From positions 259,501 to 323,500 of the forward strand of contig JACEVL010005070.1 of the NCBI GenBank assembly GCA_020284085.1: 64,000 nt of DNA, written 5' to 3'. Made by a program: the position numbers and the translations under genes. How positions within the stretch are numbered: position 1 is the first letter of the stretch; every line of letters begins with the position of its first letter. The stretch is from Aporrectodea caliginosa. Taxonomy: Eukaryota > Annelida > Clitellata > Crassiclitellata > Lumbricidae. The notes under the pieces are model-generated. The model was not told where the DNA came from and made no database searches. It saw only the letters and a list, made by a program, of their open reading frames with translations. Positions 53,414-63,949 of the stretch are shown here, piece by piece.

Positions 53414-56400
53414 CATGATCATGATCATCATCATCATCATGATCATGATGATCATGATGATGATCATGATAAATATAAGCATTTGTGTGAACACAACATA
53501 TGGGTGTATGTAGGCCTACTTTGGTTAGTGTTAGCCTATACCCCCAAGCCGCCGCCAAAACCGCCGAGCCGCCGAATATTTGATAAAGCCGATTAGCCGC
53601 CGGAAATTTTACGGCTTAGCCGAAAAACCGCCGAGAATTTGTTTACGGCTAGCCGCCATATAAAAGTTAAGCTAATTCAGCTAGAACACGTACAAAGTTG
53701 TGATTATGAAGTTTTCCCGCTGGGTTAGTAGTTTGTAGGCTACTTAGTTATAGCGCAATAAGCGATGAGTGCAGTTCATGGCCATCTTTTGTAATGGACT
53801 TAGGGGCCGTCCATAAATGACGTCACGCACCTAGGGGGAGGGGGTCGGAAATTTGTGACGATGTGTGACATGGGGTGGGGGGTCTGAGAAGTGTGACGTC
53901 ACACCAGGTCTATGTTATTCAATTTAACAATTATTAACAACAATTTAATTTTATTAATAACAACACTAATTTTGAGGATTAAATTTTCATTATTTTTTTA
54001 ATTATTTTAATGTATACGGGCATCATTATTAATAATTGTCTAATTATTTCAATATTTGGTCACTGTTAGATTTTAAAATATTCGTTCTTTCCCTATTTGT
54101 TAAATGAACGAGCCTTTTGCTTCGCCATGGAAATTTGGTTGTGGGGGGGGGTCAGAGCCTTGTGACGTCATGTTCAGAGGGGGTGTTACTTTTTGTGACG
54201 AAGTGTGACGAGGCGGGAGGGGGTTAAAAATCGGCCAAAATTGCGTGACGTCATTTATGGACGTCCCCTTAGGGCCTATTGAAACTATTATAGGCCTACT
54301 GTTTGTCTGTTTCGTATGCCTTTCTGTGTGCCACTAATAATTTTTCAGTTTGATGACATTGTAACAGTTGTTCTAATGTCTAATTAATTGGCTTTTTGGA
54401 ACTCTCTGTAGTCGATACGCGTTTTGAACGAACTACGTTTCAAGGCGTAATTTTTACGGCTAGCCGAAAAAAGTAGTTTACTTCATTTTACGGCTAGCCG
54501 AAAAGCCGCCGTAAATTTTTCCAAGCCAGCCGTTAGCCACAAAAATTGCGACTTGGGGTTTGTGTTAGCCCTTTATTGACTTGCAAATATCAACACCAAT
54601 CAACACTTATTACATTGAAATTCACGGAGATTGACGCAGAAGTCAAGCGAAAGGGTTCGACAGCCACTTATAGAGTCTCCTAGCAACCAGGAATGTCCCC
54701 TAGACACCAATGGCCATGTAATATTAATGGAGTCCCCTAGGACATAATGATGTCCTCTGTGCCCCAATCAGTTGATCGTTGTAGGTATAAAAGACAGAGC
54801 GATCAGAGGGTTTTTGCGATAAAAGGCTGTATTATGCCGTACGAACGGTGCGAACTGCTCTAAATTAATTTCTGTCGAAATCAGCGGCCTTTGTAGCCAT
54901 GTACGATGTCCTTACACTCTGGATTCCCGTCAGAGAAGTAGTTGAACCGAGACAGTCAGAGTGGTCAGCAGTCAGCAGTCGAGTTGAACTCGAACCATAA
55001 GTAGAAATAGGGCTGACGTTGTTGATGCAAATAAGGAGTACAAAACGTTGCTACTGCGTTGTCATTTGAAGCCTCCTGACAGACCACGCCGTACGCCCGC
55101 GGACAGTCCAAATCGAGAGGCGCTGGTACTAGAAAGTGGTTAGAGACCAGTCGCTTAATGAGACGAAGAGAGAACCCACGATAGAAACGCGACAGGATTC
55201 CAAAGCAAACTTAGCAGATGATGCCCATGCTCAGAATTGCTGAACCGTGCCGCACCGAAGATGACGAACGACGACAGGTGATTGCGATCTACCGCCATGA
55301 GGCAGGTGGTTGCCTCATTATCCACCAGTTCGTCTTAGTTTGTAGATGAAGCAGTTTTCTTACTTCTCTCGAGAAACCTGGTCTGCACTTTTATTTTTAT
55401 ATTCTTTTAACGAAAATAACGAATTAGTTATAGTTAATGATATTTTAGTTAGGCCTACAGTAATAGTTATCGTTAACGAAATCATTTTCTTTTCTTTAAA
55501 GAACATTTTCGTTACCGTTATCGTTAACGAGAATCACACTCTGGCTATGTGACCGAAGCAAACAAACATTATTTAAGGTCGGTTCACAATGAACGCAGAG
55601 CTGAACCAAGTGAAACAATATCATGTTTAAGTGCAATCAGTGGCGTAGCAAGGTTTTGGGGGCCCTTGTGCAGAGCTTCGGTGGTGGCCCCTCCCCCTTG
55701 AGCCCCACCTTCGATTTCAAACAACAAAACGCTGTGCAAAAAGCGCTATTGCACACAGCATAAATAAGGTCAGATAATCAAATTGGACAGGTCACAAGTG
55801 TCAAGTCCATGGTATTCTAAGAAGAAGAAGAAGAAGAAAGAAGAAGAAGAAGAAGAAGAAGAAGAAGAAGAAGAAGAAGAAGAAGAAGAAGAAGAAGAAG
55901 AAGAAGAAGAAGAAGAAGAAGAAGAAGAAGAAGAAGAAGAAGAAGAAGAAGAAGAAGAAGAAGAAGAAGAAGAAGAAGAAGAAGAAGAAGAAGAAGAAGA
56001 AGAAGAAGAAGAAGAAGAAGAAGAAGAAGAAGAAGAAGAAGAAGAAGAAGAAGAAGAAGAAGAAGAAGAAGAAGAAGAAGAAGAAGAAGAAGAAGAAGAA
56101 GAAGAAGAAGAAGAAGAAGAAGAAGAAGAAGAAGAAGAAGAAGAAGAAGAAGAAGAAGAAGAAGAAAAGAAGAAGAAGAAGAAGAAGAAGAATTTCGAAG
56201 ATGGTTGACCTCATTGACAACTTCGAACGACAGCCTGAGCAAAATGACAACAGCTGAGCTGGAAAAGCAAGCGAAATGTCGGAATCATACTGATTAGCTA
56301 ACAATTCGGACGCTGCATAGGCCTACAGTTCGTCGTCAGAGGCATCAAATAGTGGTGAAGGCAACAGAGCGCTAAACGTTGCAGCCAACGAACTAAGGAT

Positions 56401-58856
56401 GAGAAATCGCTGTTTGATTTGTCCACTATAGAGATTTGAGTCCTGTAATTCGTAGGCAGTCGATGACTCGAAGCAACGATTCAGAAGCACTTGCCCGTTT
56501 TGAATAGGAGCCACGCCATTTAAGATCCCCGTGCGTTCTAGCTTGAGATTTTTAGACCTCTGAAATAAGCCACCTTCGCAATCCGCACGCTCTCTTGCAC
56601 AGAGGAGCATGAGATGCAGCCTACGTTCTTACAGATGTATACGCTAACTGCATGGGCTTGGATAAGTTGATTTGATTACAATCTGAAGGAAATCCGCTCT
56701 GACGGTCTGACCGCTTGGGGACCCTGTGCCGCCGGGGGCCCTTGTGCTTTGCACAACCTGTACAACCTATTGCTACGCCACTGAATGCAAGGAAATCTGC
56801 TCCCAAAGTGCGGTCAGACACGTACCACGTACATAAGAAAGACACGTACATGCATGGCTTCGAATCGATTGTGTAAATGCAGTACATGAATATTCATTTC
56901 CACGCTGAACGCAAAGATCGCCGGACCGGCTGATCCAAGATTGGAACAGTTCTTGATGCATGTCTGGGTTGTTATTAGTTCCCCAACAGGAAATTTGTGC
57001 AACGTCTCTTGCGCCTCTTTCGTGTCAGACTTACCAACGTCATGATCTTAGCGCTCAGATAAAATGTTCAGCTTAGGCCTATTGCTATTCCAATCATTCC
57101 ACTAACAGCAGGCGTACTAAGGGTAACCCGTCTCTGGGTCTCCATCTGAGGGTCGTCTTGGATCTGGTCCCAAACCCGAGCTGAGTTTAATTTGCTACGA
57201 GCCTATAACTCACGCAGCTGTAAGTAACAGTTCTTTGAGAACGCAGACATTCCGTTATGTGCTACTGTTATCATGCTAGCACTGCTACTAGCTATGAAAT
57301 TAGAAATATCTCAGAAACACAATAATCCTCGCCAGTAGGTCTATATTTCTTTGTTTCGTGAAGTAGGTCTGTGTTTGCATGAGGTGATGGGACACTCTGA
57401 TATGCTTCTGCTTCTAAGCGAAGAAGCGATAACGACGTAATTCGAGCGCAGCTTAGGTAGTCTACGGTATTCGTTGTTAGGTGTTTATATGCATGCCTCG
57501 AAGCGTTTTTGCTATTTCTCGAATATGGATGTAATATAAGGAGGAAGAGAAGTAGGAGCAAAATAGGAGGATGAAGTGGAAGAGGAATAGGAGGACCTCA
57601 GGTGTGCAATTAGTAGATATGACTGCAGCTGCAGAAAACATCGCGAACGGCGTCCATTGGTGCCAGCCGCTGTAGCCGGCGGCTGCCAGCGCTGAGAATA
57701 TTAAGCGATGGGATCGGGTTTCTGGAGTCTATAAATGCTACCCGAGGTAAGATTGTTATTAAACACGCCGTGGACGCAGTGAGACAGACTGAGTGCGCGG
57801 CGTCAAGGAGCGCTGGACTGGTAGCGCCTCTGGCGACATAAGGAGGCATACATACAGAGATACAGGACCAGACAGCAGAGAATAGAAATAGACAGACAAG
57901 GCCAAGTAGTTACTGAAAGAGACAGAGAGAGATACATACATGCATTCAAGCATTCATAGATGCATTCACACATGCATGCATACATTCACACATATGTACA
58001 TATACATACACATACATATAGGCACATACATACACATAACTTACATGCACATAATGCTTACGTCAGTTACGTGCATATACACACCGACATACATACATAC
58101 ATACATACATACATACATACATACATACATACATACATACATACATACATACATACATACATACATACATACATACATACATACAAACGCTATACAGCGT
58201 TTTAGGATGTCTATGCATCATTCGTATGACTAATATGTGTTAAAAATAATGCGGTTGAGGAGAAGAAAAACGATGATGATGAGGAGGAGAAGGAGAAGGA
58301 CGAGGACGAGGACGAGGAAGACTGGAAGAGGACGACGAGGAGGGTAGAGAATAGAAGGAAAACGGAGGGGACGTACAGTGTCTTTATCTGGAAATGCATC
58401 ATCGGGCGTTTTACATCTGATCAGTCGCCCCCGAGGGACACACCGTCCCCCACATACCCCATCCTCGCCCTACGCCGCATCCTGTTCCCCTAAAGCTGCT
58501 GCTGCCGCTGAGAAACTGAGAAGAAACAGGAAATGAAAGTCACCGAGATCAGTCCATGTACGGCTGACATTTCGCCCTCCAGACCCCGGATATGCTCCAC
58601 CCACCCCACCCACCCTTCCGCCCCTTGATCACTAGAACCCGTCGGCATTTCTGCGCTAGAAATATCAGATTCTTACATATATGCACATTTACTTATTATT
58701 ATATGTATGCAATGTTTGTATATATATATATATATACATTATATATCTGTAATTCTCTCACTTTTTCTCTCATACACACACGCACGCACACTTTTATACC
58801 ATGATACAATACAACCCTGCTGAAATGTTATAGCGCCATCATGCAATGTGTGCATA

Positions 58857-58900
<44 letters not shown>

Positions 58901-61900
58901 TATATATATATATGCAGTGTTTGCATTGTCACATTTAATTTGAACGGGGGTGGGGTGGTTGAAATATTCTTGCATTGTCTGGATGTCCCGACCAGAAGTT
59001 CTTACGTACCTAAAACCGGTATCCGTGCCAAATTGTGAGGGTGTGGGACCTGTGGGTGTATTCGATCCTTAGCTGTGTAAAAAATCGAAACAACGAAGGT
59101 TACTTATTGGAAACTCTTGAGTTTTATTTCCAGAAGATTTATTACTCTAGCAAAAAATTATGACCTAATAAACATTGAAGTGGTATGAATGGAACTTGAG
59201 AAAAAGCAATAGTTTCAATTAATTACGCAAATAAGATACACTGCACAACTGAAAGCTGTGATGGACTGATGGTGGAGGGTTTAACTTAACCTCCAAGATA
59301 ATTTTTGGGAACGAACTGGAGGGGTTGAAAAATGAATGGTGAGGGTTGAACAATTCAATCCCTGTATGTATGTATGTATCCAGAGACTTCTATAGCGCCT
59401 TTTGAAGTACCTCATAAAAGGTACTTGCATCAATCTAAATGTCAAATATCATTCAGAACAATAGTGTCGTAAGCAAACAAATAACGCACAGAAAACTAGA
59501 AGCGTCACTAATGGCGCGCCCACGCACACACGTGGAGCCACACCAACGCAGTCCCATCCATAGATGACAGATGGTTCAACGCAGTCCCATCCATAGATGA
59601 CAGATGGCTCAACGGAGTTTCATCCATAGATGACAGATGGTTCAACGGAGTTCCATCCATAGATGACAGATGGTTCAACGGAGTTCCATCCATAGATGAC
59701 AGATGGTTCAACGGAGTTCCATCCATAGATGACAGATGGCTCAACGGAGTTCCATCCATAGATGACAGATGGTTCAACGCAGTCCCATCCATAGATGGCA
59801 GATGGCTCAACGGAGTTTCATCCATAGATGACAGATGGTTCAACGGAGTTCCATCCATAGATGACAGATGGTTCAACGGAGTTCCATCCATAGATGACAG
59901 ATGGCTCAACGGAGTTCCATTCATAGATGACAGATGGCTCAACGGAGTTCCATCCATAGATGACAGATGGCTCAACGGAGTTCCATCCATAGATGACAGA
60001 TGGTTCAACGGAGTTCCATCCATAGATGACAGATGGTTCAACGGAGTTCCATCCATAGATGACAGATGGTTCAACGGAGTTCCATCCATAGATGACAGAT
60101 GGTTCAACGGAGTTCCATCCATAGATGACAGATGGCTCAACGGAGTTCCATCCATAGATGACAGATGGCTCAACGGAGTTCCATCCATAGATGACAGATG
60201 GTTCAACGCAGTCCCATCCATAGATGGCAGATGGCTCAACGGAGTTTCATCCATAGATGACAGATGGTTCAACGGAGTTCCATCCATAGATGACAGATGG
60301 TTCAACGGAGTTCCATCCATAGATGACAGATGGTTCAACGGAGTTCCATCCATAGATGACAGATGGCTCAACGGAGTTCCATCCATAGATGACAGATGGC
60401 TCAACGGAGTTCCATCCATAGATGACAGATGGTTCAACGGAGTTCCATCCATAGATGACAGATGGCTCAACGGAGTTCCATCCATAGATGACAGATGGCT
60501 CAACGGAGTTCCATCCATAGATGACAGATGGTTCAACGGAGTTCCATCCATAGATGACAGATGGCTCAACGGAGTTCCATCCATAGATGACAGATGGCTC
60601 AACGGAGTTCCATCCATAGATGACAGATGGTTCAACGGAGTTCCATCCATAGATGACAGATGGCTCAACGGAGTTCCATCCATAGATGACAGATGGCTCA
60701 ACGGAGTTCCATCCATAGATGACAGATGGTTCAACGGAGATGGCAGATGATATCATACTCAGACAATCTGCACCAAGCTACGTTGATAGTTTAGATCGAC
60801 GACGGGTGGTTGCGTTCGCAGCAAACGTTAGACTTCACCCAGCAACTCCGCCACTGCCCGTACACTGATAGTGCCAGTCCTAAGTCTGGATAAAGGAGGA
60901 GGGCAAAGCTAATCATCTTTGTTATGATACAACGTCGTTAAACAGTTACTAACCGCCGCAAGTCCGGCTATCTCACGAACCACCGGGTGCACGTATACAA
61001 TCACTCGTCACTTGCCGGTCGCTAGAACGAAGCACTCATCAGTGACTCACGGTAGAAGTCACTTCAAATACCATCATCGCTTTTCCGTTTTGCCGACACG
61101 ACAATTATCCAGCTATAGACGAAGGTTTGACCTTCCTGTCGGACCTGGGACAAAAGCTAGGCACCGTTACTGGAGACCCACGGGAAACATCTTTCTTGTT
61201 TCAACGTAGCTCACTGATGATACAACGTTTTGATGCCGTGGCCTTTGGGGGAACTTTCGCCGGCCAGGAGAGCTACCGTACCGTAATCGGCTATCTTGGT
61301 TAGAGCGTTCGGCTTGTAATGCGGAGAGTACGGGCTCAAGCATCCTCCAATATGCAGTTAGTTACATGTATGGACTTTGATCGAGTAAGTCCTTCAACCG
61401 CAATTGCTTAGTGCAATCGATTGATGCTTAATCATTAGACAGTGGCGCTAAATAAATGCAGAACTATGAACAATAATTCGGTAGTCTGTATGAAGAAGTG
61501 GGTGACATATGTAATACAGCGTATATACTCAGTATGTGAATTGTACAAAAATAACTGGGGGTTGGACGTCGATTTATGTGCAGTTTGGGTGTGAAATGTA
61601 GACTTTACTATGGGGCCCTAAGAAAGACTAGGGGGTTGAACCCCAACCCCCGGCAATTCTCACCCTGTATATACTGTACAATGACTGCTCTCCGTACATA
61701 ATAGAGGGGCCATAGGCTATATTCGCCACAGCAGCCAAAATAACTTATCTAATCAAATTAATGACTTCTAAAGTGCCACAATCCTAAAACACAATCGGTG
61801 GTCACTTCAAGTGAAACCGTAATCAAATAATTATCGTAATAGGTTGCAGAAACCTGCAGGTATGGAATATCGGCCACGAACGAGAATTGAGTCCTACATG

Positions 61901-63514
61901 TGTGAGCGACGTACTGAGCGAATCTAATGTCTTACATAACTAATAGGCCTAATAGCATACTGTTCAACATAGGCCAATACTTCGCCATCTATCATATGTG
62001 GCTTTTCAATGGCGGATCAAAAAATCGACAAAGGGGAGAACATTTTAAAACCGTAGCCGAGGTAGTAAAAAATTTGATGATTTCCTTGTGGTTGGTATTT
62101 AGGCGGTAAAACACTACCACTTGGACCGTATGCGAGGAAAGTATGTCGAATATTCTCTTTACGCTTAAGGCGGATTATCCATTACAATCGAGTCTTCTGT
62201 TCTTGCTACAGCTGCTCCTAGAGGCCCTCTTCTAGCCGAAAAAGAAATGACTAAATATATGACGATGATCACTACTATTGGCTTCATATATAAGTAACTA
62301 GATGTTCATATACCCGGCTTCGCAAGGGTTATCTCTACGTTTATACATCGTTCCCGCTTGATTTGATTGGTTAACTTTGGCTGCTTTGGCTGGTGTTCAC
62401 CGGGTACCCCGTGTATTTGAATTAGCTCTATCCTATATATCGTTCCCGCTGAATTTGAAAATGTAAAATGTAAAGCTTCGTTTTCTTCTATAGCAACCGA
62501 ATAATTAGCCTATAGAATGGACCCTGCACATTTTGCAATGAATTGATCGGATGAGTCCCGACCCTTCAACACCGTTCGACCGTTTGAATGAGCGCCACGC
62601 CATTTAGTATCACCGTGCAAGGACCGTGCTAGCCCAAGATTTAAATTTCTGAAATAAGCCAGCATCGGGAATCGAACCGCGATCCTCACGCTCTCTATAA
62701 TAGCACAGAGGCGCATGAGACGCGCAGCATACGCATCTCTTACCAATGTAGCTAGATTACGCCTTTGGCTTGTAGGAGAAGTCCCGAAATGCCTTGCGAA
62801 TGCTCTATTTAGGAGGCCGCGTGTCGTATGACGTTATGAGAAATCAGAAATGGCGGCGTAATTTTGCAACAGTAGTCCGCTTCGAAATTTAAAATGTCCA
62901 TATATCAGCATTTTAAGTAAATTGTGAGCTGAAAATAGTCGCGTTTACCTACAAATTCCCGTAACAATGTTTTGTAAAATATTTCATATCGCTAAAGCGT
63001 TCCCTTTCGGAGCCTTTAGTGGGAGGACAAACAAACAAACAAACAAACAAACAAACGGAAGGACAAACTTTGAGAAATAAAGTATAAGATTTCTGACGTT
63101 TGAAGACAATATTAGGCTACCAGCGTAGTTTACTTTACATTTTATGATCTGGTCTTACTTGGTCAACGTTTCGAGAGACGAAGTGTAGATCGTTCCACCG
63201 ACATCGATGTGGACGGGTGCTGTGTATCGCGTCGGAGTAGCTGGACAAGGGACCCCGGTGATCTTGGCAAAGACGGCAAGCTGACCCGTAGGAGGGCTGG
63301 GCGACGATGCCCTGCTCCCTGCCGCTCCCGTGGTGAAGTCCAGCGGTGGCTTCCAGTCACGATCGAGGCCAGGTAGAACGTTTCCCAAGATGGCGGCTGC
63401 TCGCATGGCGTCGACAGACTTCAGCAGACGACACTTGCGTCGTTTGGCGGATGACGTCAGCACTAGCCTCGGTTGTGAATCGTTCCTGACGTCAGACGGT
63501 CGCAAGGTTAACAT
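52388..63514 (-). CDS. Kctd1/15: KCTD1/15-like BTB/POZ protein, two coding exons
   Basis: Exons on the - strand: 63514-63159 and 53027-52388, giving 331 residues. Family knowledge: KCTD1 and KCTD15 are BTB-domain proteins that form pentamers and repress AP-2-type transcription, notably in vertebrate neural crest. Seen here: APVHIDVGGTIYTSSLETLT at the BTB start, then [20 protein letters not shown] and LLYEEARYFEL. These are followed by the KCTD1/15-specific C-terminal domain with SPDLGERIALS, FVIRFPLNGYCKLNSVQVL and GGGVEGQQFSEYLFCRR. The N-terminus has a SRASSPSPP stretch like vertebrate homologues but a longer leader. The protein stops at KATFN, without the IKQEP-type C-terminal motif of vertebrates. 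The donor is gtaaga and the acceptor tgtaag, with the codon for Lys split between exons. Start chosen at the first ATG after an in-frame TAG. Confidence 0.93.
53334..53412. repeat. (ATG)n microsatellite
   Basis: About 26 pure triplets, followed by imperfect gatcatgatcatgatcatc to about 53470. It yields poly-Asp, poly-His, poly-Met and poly-Ile open frames that are not genes. Confidence 0.97.
53537..54562. mobile_element. hAT element carrying a nested Harbinger-like MITE
   Basis: Ends are tatacccccaagccgc at the left and the complement of caaaccccaagtcgc at the right. The perfect 8-bp duplication is TGTTAGCC (53529-53536 and 54563-54570). Many subterminal copies of ttacggctagccg or its parts occur at both ends (53600-53655 and 54440-54540), as expected of transposase-binding repeats. 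A 466-bp MITE at 53803-54268 interrupts it. Confidence 0.87.
53803..54268. mobile_element. Harbinger-like MITE (copy 2), nested
   Basis: 466 bp with ggggccgtccataaatgacg ends and the duplication TTA (53800-53802 and 54269-54271). Nearly collinear with 21247-21715. Confidence 0.87.
54571..55637. other. Intronic stretch, nothing identified
   Basis: Short repeats of cgttaacga type at 55395-55530 (aacgaaaataacgaatt, gttatcgttaacgaaa) are notable but unexplained. Confidence 0.4.
55820..56191. repeat. 372-bp (GAA)n tract
   Basis: About 123 triplets with only two interruptions (near 55837 and 56165). It is a pure purine/pyrimidine tract of a size known to form triplex DNA and to be unstable. The Glu-, Leu-, Phe- and Ser-rich open frames through it are artefacts. 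Confidence 0.98.
56430..56650 (-). mobile_element. tRNA-derived SINE, family 3 (diverged copy)
   Basis: Shares gccacgccattta, tgaaataagcca and cgcacgctctcttgcacaga plus ggagcatgaga with the better copy at 62515-62765, in the same orientation. The B-box is damaged here. Confidence 0.6.
56784..58087. other. Intronic stretch; GC-rich segment at 57600-57840
   Basis: No gene recognised. The segment 57600-57840 is GC-richer than its surroundings (ctgcagctgcag, cgctgtagccggcggctgcc) and might be a regulatory element or an unrecognised exon. Confidence 0.35.
58088..58184. repeat. (ACAT)n microsatellite
   Basis: About 24 tetranucleotides, preceded by a degenerate relative from 57935. Confidence 0.97.
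58857..58913. repeat. (TA)n microsatellite
   Basis: 57 bp of alternating TA with one ga interruption. Confidence 0.95.
58914..59546. other. Intronic stretch, nothing identified
   Basis: A short atagcgccttttgaagtacc block near 59391 resembles the start of dispersed repeats elsewhere in the window. No gene seen. Confidence 0.4.
59547..60740 (-). repeat. 33-bp minisatellite with 13-unit higher-order period
   Basis: About 36 units, consensus caacggagttccatccatag plus atgacagatggtt. On the - strand one frame is open throughout and would encode an 11-residue repeat (SHLSSMDGTPL, with N or S at the first place); a second frame is also open. Variant units (cgcagtccc followed by a gatggc variant, then cggagtttc) recur exactly 429 bp apart (59775 and 60204), which is 13 units. 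I call it a satellite because both open frames follow from the unit length. Confidence 0.92.
60741..61270. other. Intronic stretch; dispersed block at 60865-60935
   Basis: Contains the dispersed block shared with 9675-9745. No gene seen. Confidence 0.5.
61275..61480 (+). mobile_element. tRNA-derived SINE (head like family 2)
   Basis: Has an A-box-like tcttggttagagcgttcgg, then gtaatgcggagagtacggg and a degenerate B-box (gctcaagcatcc). The body is unlike the copy at 12266-12497. No clear tail. Confidence 0.55.
61553..61673 (-). mobile_element. Short conserved interspersed block (copy 2)
   Basis: Reverse complement of the block at 18405-18530: gtgcagtttgggtgtgaaat, gactagggggttgaacccc, ccggcaattctcaccct. 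Confidence 0.7.
61674..62297. other. Intronic stretch, nothing identified
   Basis: No element ends, RNA gene or exon could be supported. Confidence 0.4.
62298..63089 (-). mobile_element. Non-autonomous Helitron-like element (copy 2)
   Basis: Read on the - strand it starts TC after an A and ends CTAG before a T. A cgggt/aaccc stem lies close to the CTAG end. Its first 330 bp align with 12510-12850 (aaaggctc, gaacgctttagcgat, cgcgactattttcagctc, atatatgg-cattttaaattt). A SINE at 62515-62765 interrupts it. Confidence 0.7.
62515..62765 (-). mobile_element. tRNA-derived SINE, family 3
   Basis: On the - strand: attggtaagagatgcg (A-box-like), gcggttcgattcccg (intact B-box), then tggcttatttcagaaattta and aatggcgtggcgctcattc. 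It has inserted in the Helitron-like element. Confidence 0.75.
63159..63514 (-). CDS. Kctd1/15: KCTD1/15-like exon 1 (N-terminus and start of BTB)
   Basis: Encodes a basic, Ala-rich leader (about residues 1-65), the SRASSPSPP stretch and VHIDVGGTIYTSSLETLT. Only the last 20-25 residues are strongly conserved. The leader up to residue 65 might be partly 5' untranslated if a downstream ATG (for example near 63407) is used. Confidence 0.85.
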
Positions 63515-63775
63515 CTATCTTTAAGTCTAAAACGGGATTGCATGTGTGTTTATCGCCCATGTATACGGGCCTATGAGCAGTGTTTCCGTTAGAGTCCAAA
63601 AAGGGGACGTATTTTCGCCCTGACCTAGAATTTTTTGGACGTATGTCTCATTCTTTCGGCTATCACACTGAAAAATTTGGACGTTTTGTACGCTCTTTAC
63701 GGACGTAAAAACGGCCATTTGGGCGTTAACGGAAACACTGCCTATATGAGCCTAAATATATATATGGTCGTTTTG

Positions 63776-63949
63776 CAGTAACGGCGCCAGGATTTCAGAT
63801 TTGGGGGGGTTAAAACCCCAATTCCTTCCCTTTCTCCCCTCCTCTCTGGCATTGGCAGTGATTACCCACTTTTGTTTGGGGGGGGGGGCTGAGCCGCCGA
63901 TAAGGAGGGGGCTTCAGCCCACCCTAGCCCCATGCTGGCGCCGCCACTG
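63776..63949 (+). mobile_element. hAT MITE, 173-bp family (copy 3)
   Basis: 174 bp with the perfect 8-bp duplication TCGTTTTG (63768-63775 and 63950-63957). It lies upstream of the KCTD coding start. Very similar to 25152-25324, so the family moved recently. Confidence 0.92.

Larger units (their letters stand above)
55638..56783. mobile_element. hAT-like non-autonomous element with GAA tract and SINE
   Basis: Ends are CAGTGGCGTAGCAAGG at the left and the complement of CAGTGGCGTAGCAATAGG at the right, with gggggcccttgtgc at both ends as an inner inverted repeat. The flanking 8-mers agtgcaat and aatgcaag agree at six positions, so the target duplication is decayed or uncertain. Confidence 0.75.
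53028..63158 (-). other. Single 10.1-kb intron of the KCTD gene
   Basis: Phase 2 intron packed with transposons and simple repeats, listed separately. No other protein gene was recognised in it. The GC-richer stretch 57600-57840 is the best candidate for a regulatory element, by composition alone. Confidence 0.7.

Noticed and set aside
53252..53596. Poly-Asp/His/Met/Ile open frames
   Set aside because: All are translations of the ATG microsatellite.
55783..56304. Poly-Glu, poly-Phe, poly-Leu open frames
   Set aside because: All are translations of the GAA microsatellite.
59547..60740. CRISPR-like array
   Set aside because: Units are directly adjacent with no unique spacers, and the window is eukaryotic.
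59508..60756. 408-codon repeat protein on the - strand
   Set aside because: A unit length of 33 bp keeps more than one frame open automatically. There is no start context, splice signal or non-repeat domain.
62640..62765. tRNA gene on the - strand
   Set aside because: The B-box is intact, but the segment is the head of a dispersed SINE and lacks a foldable tRNA body.
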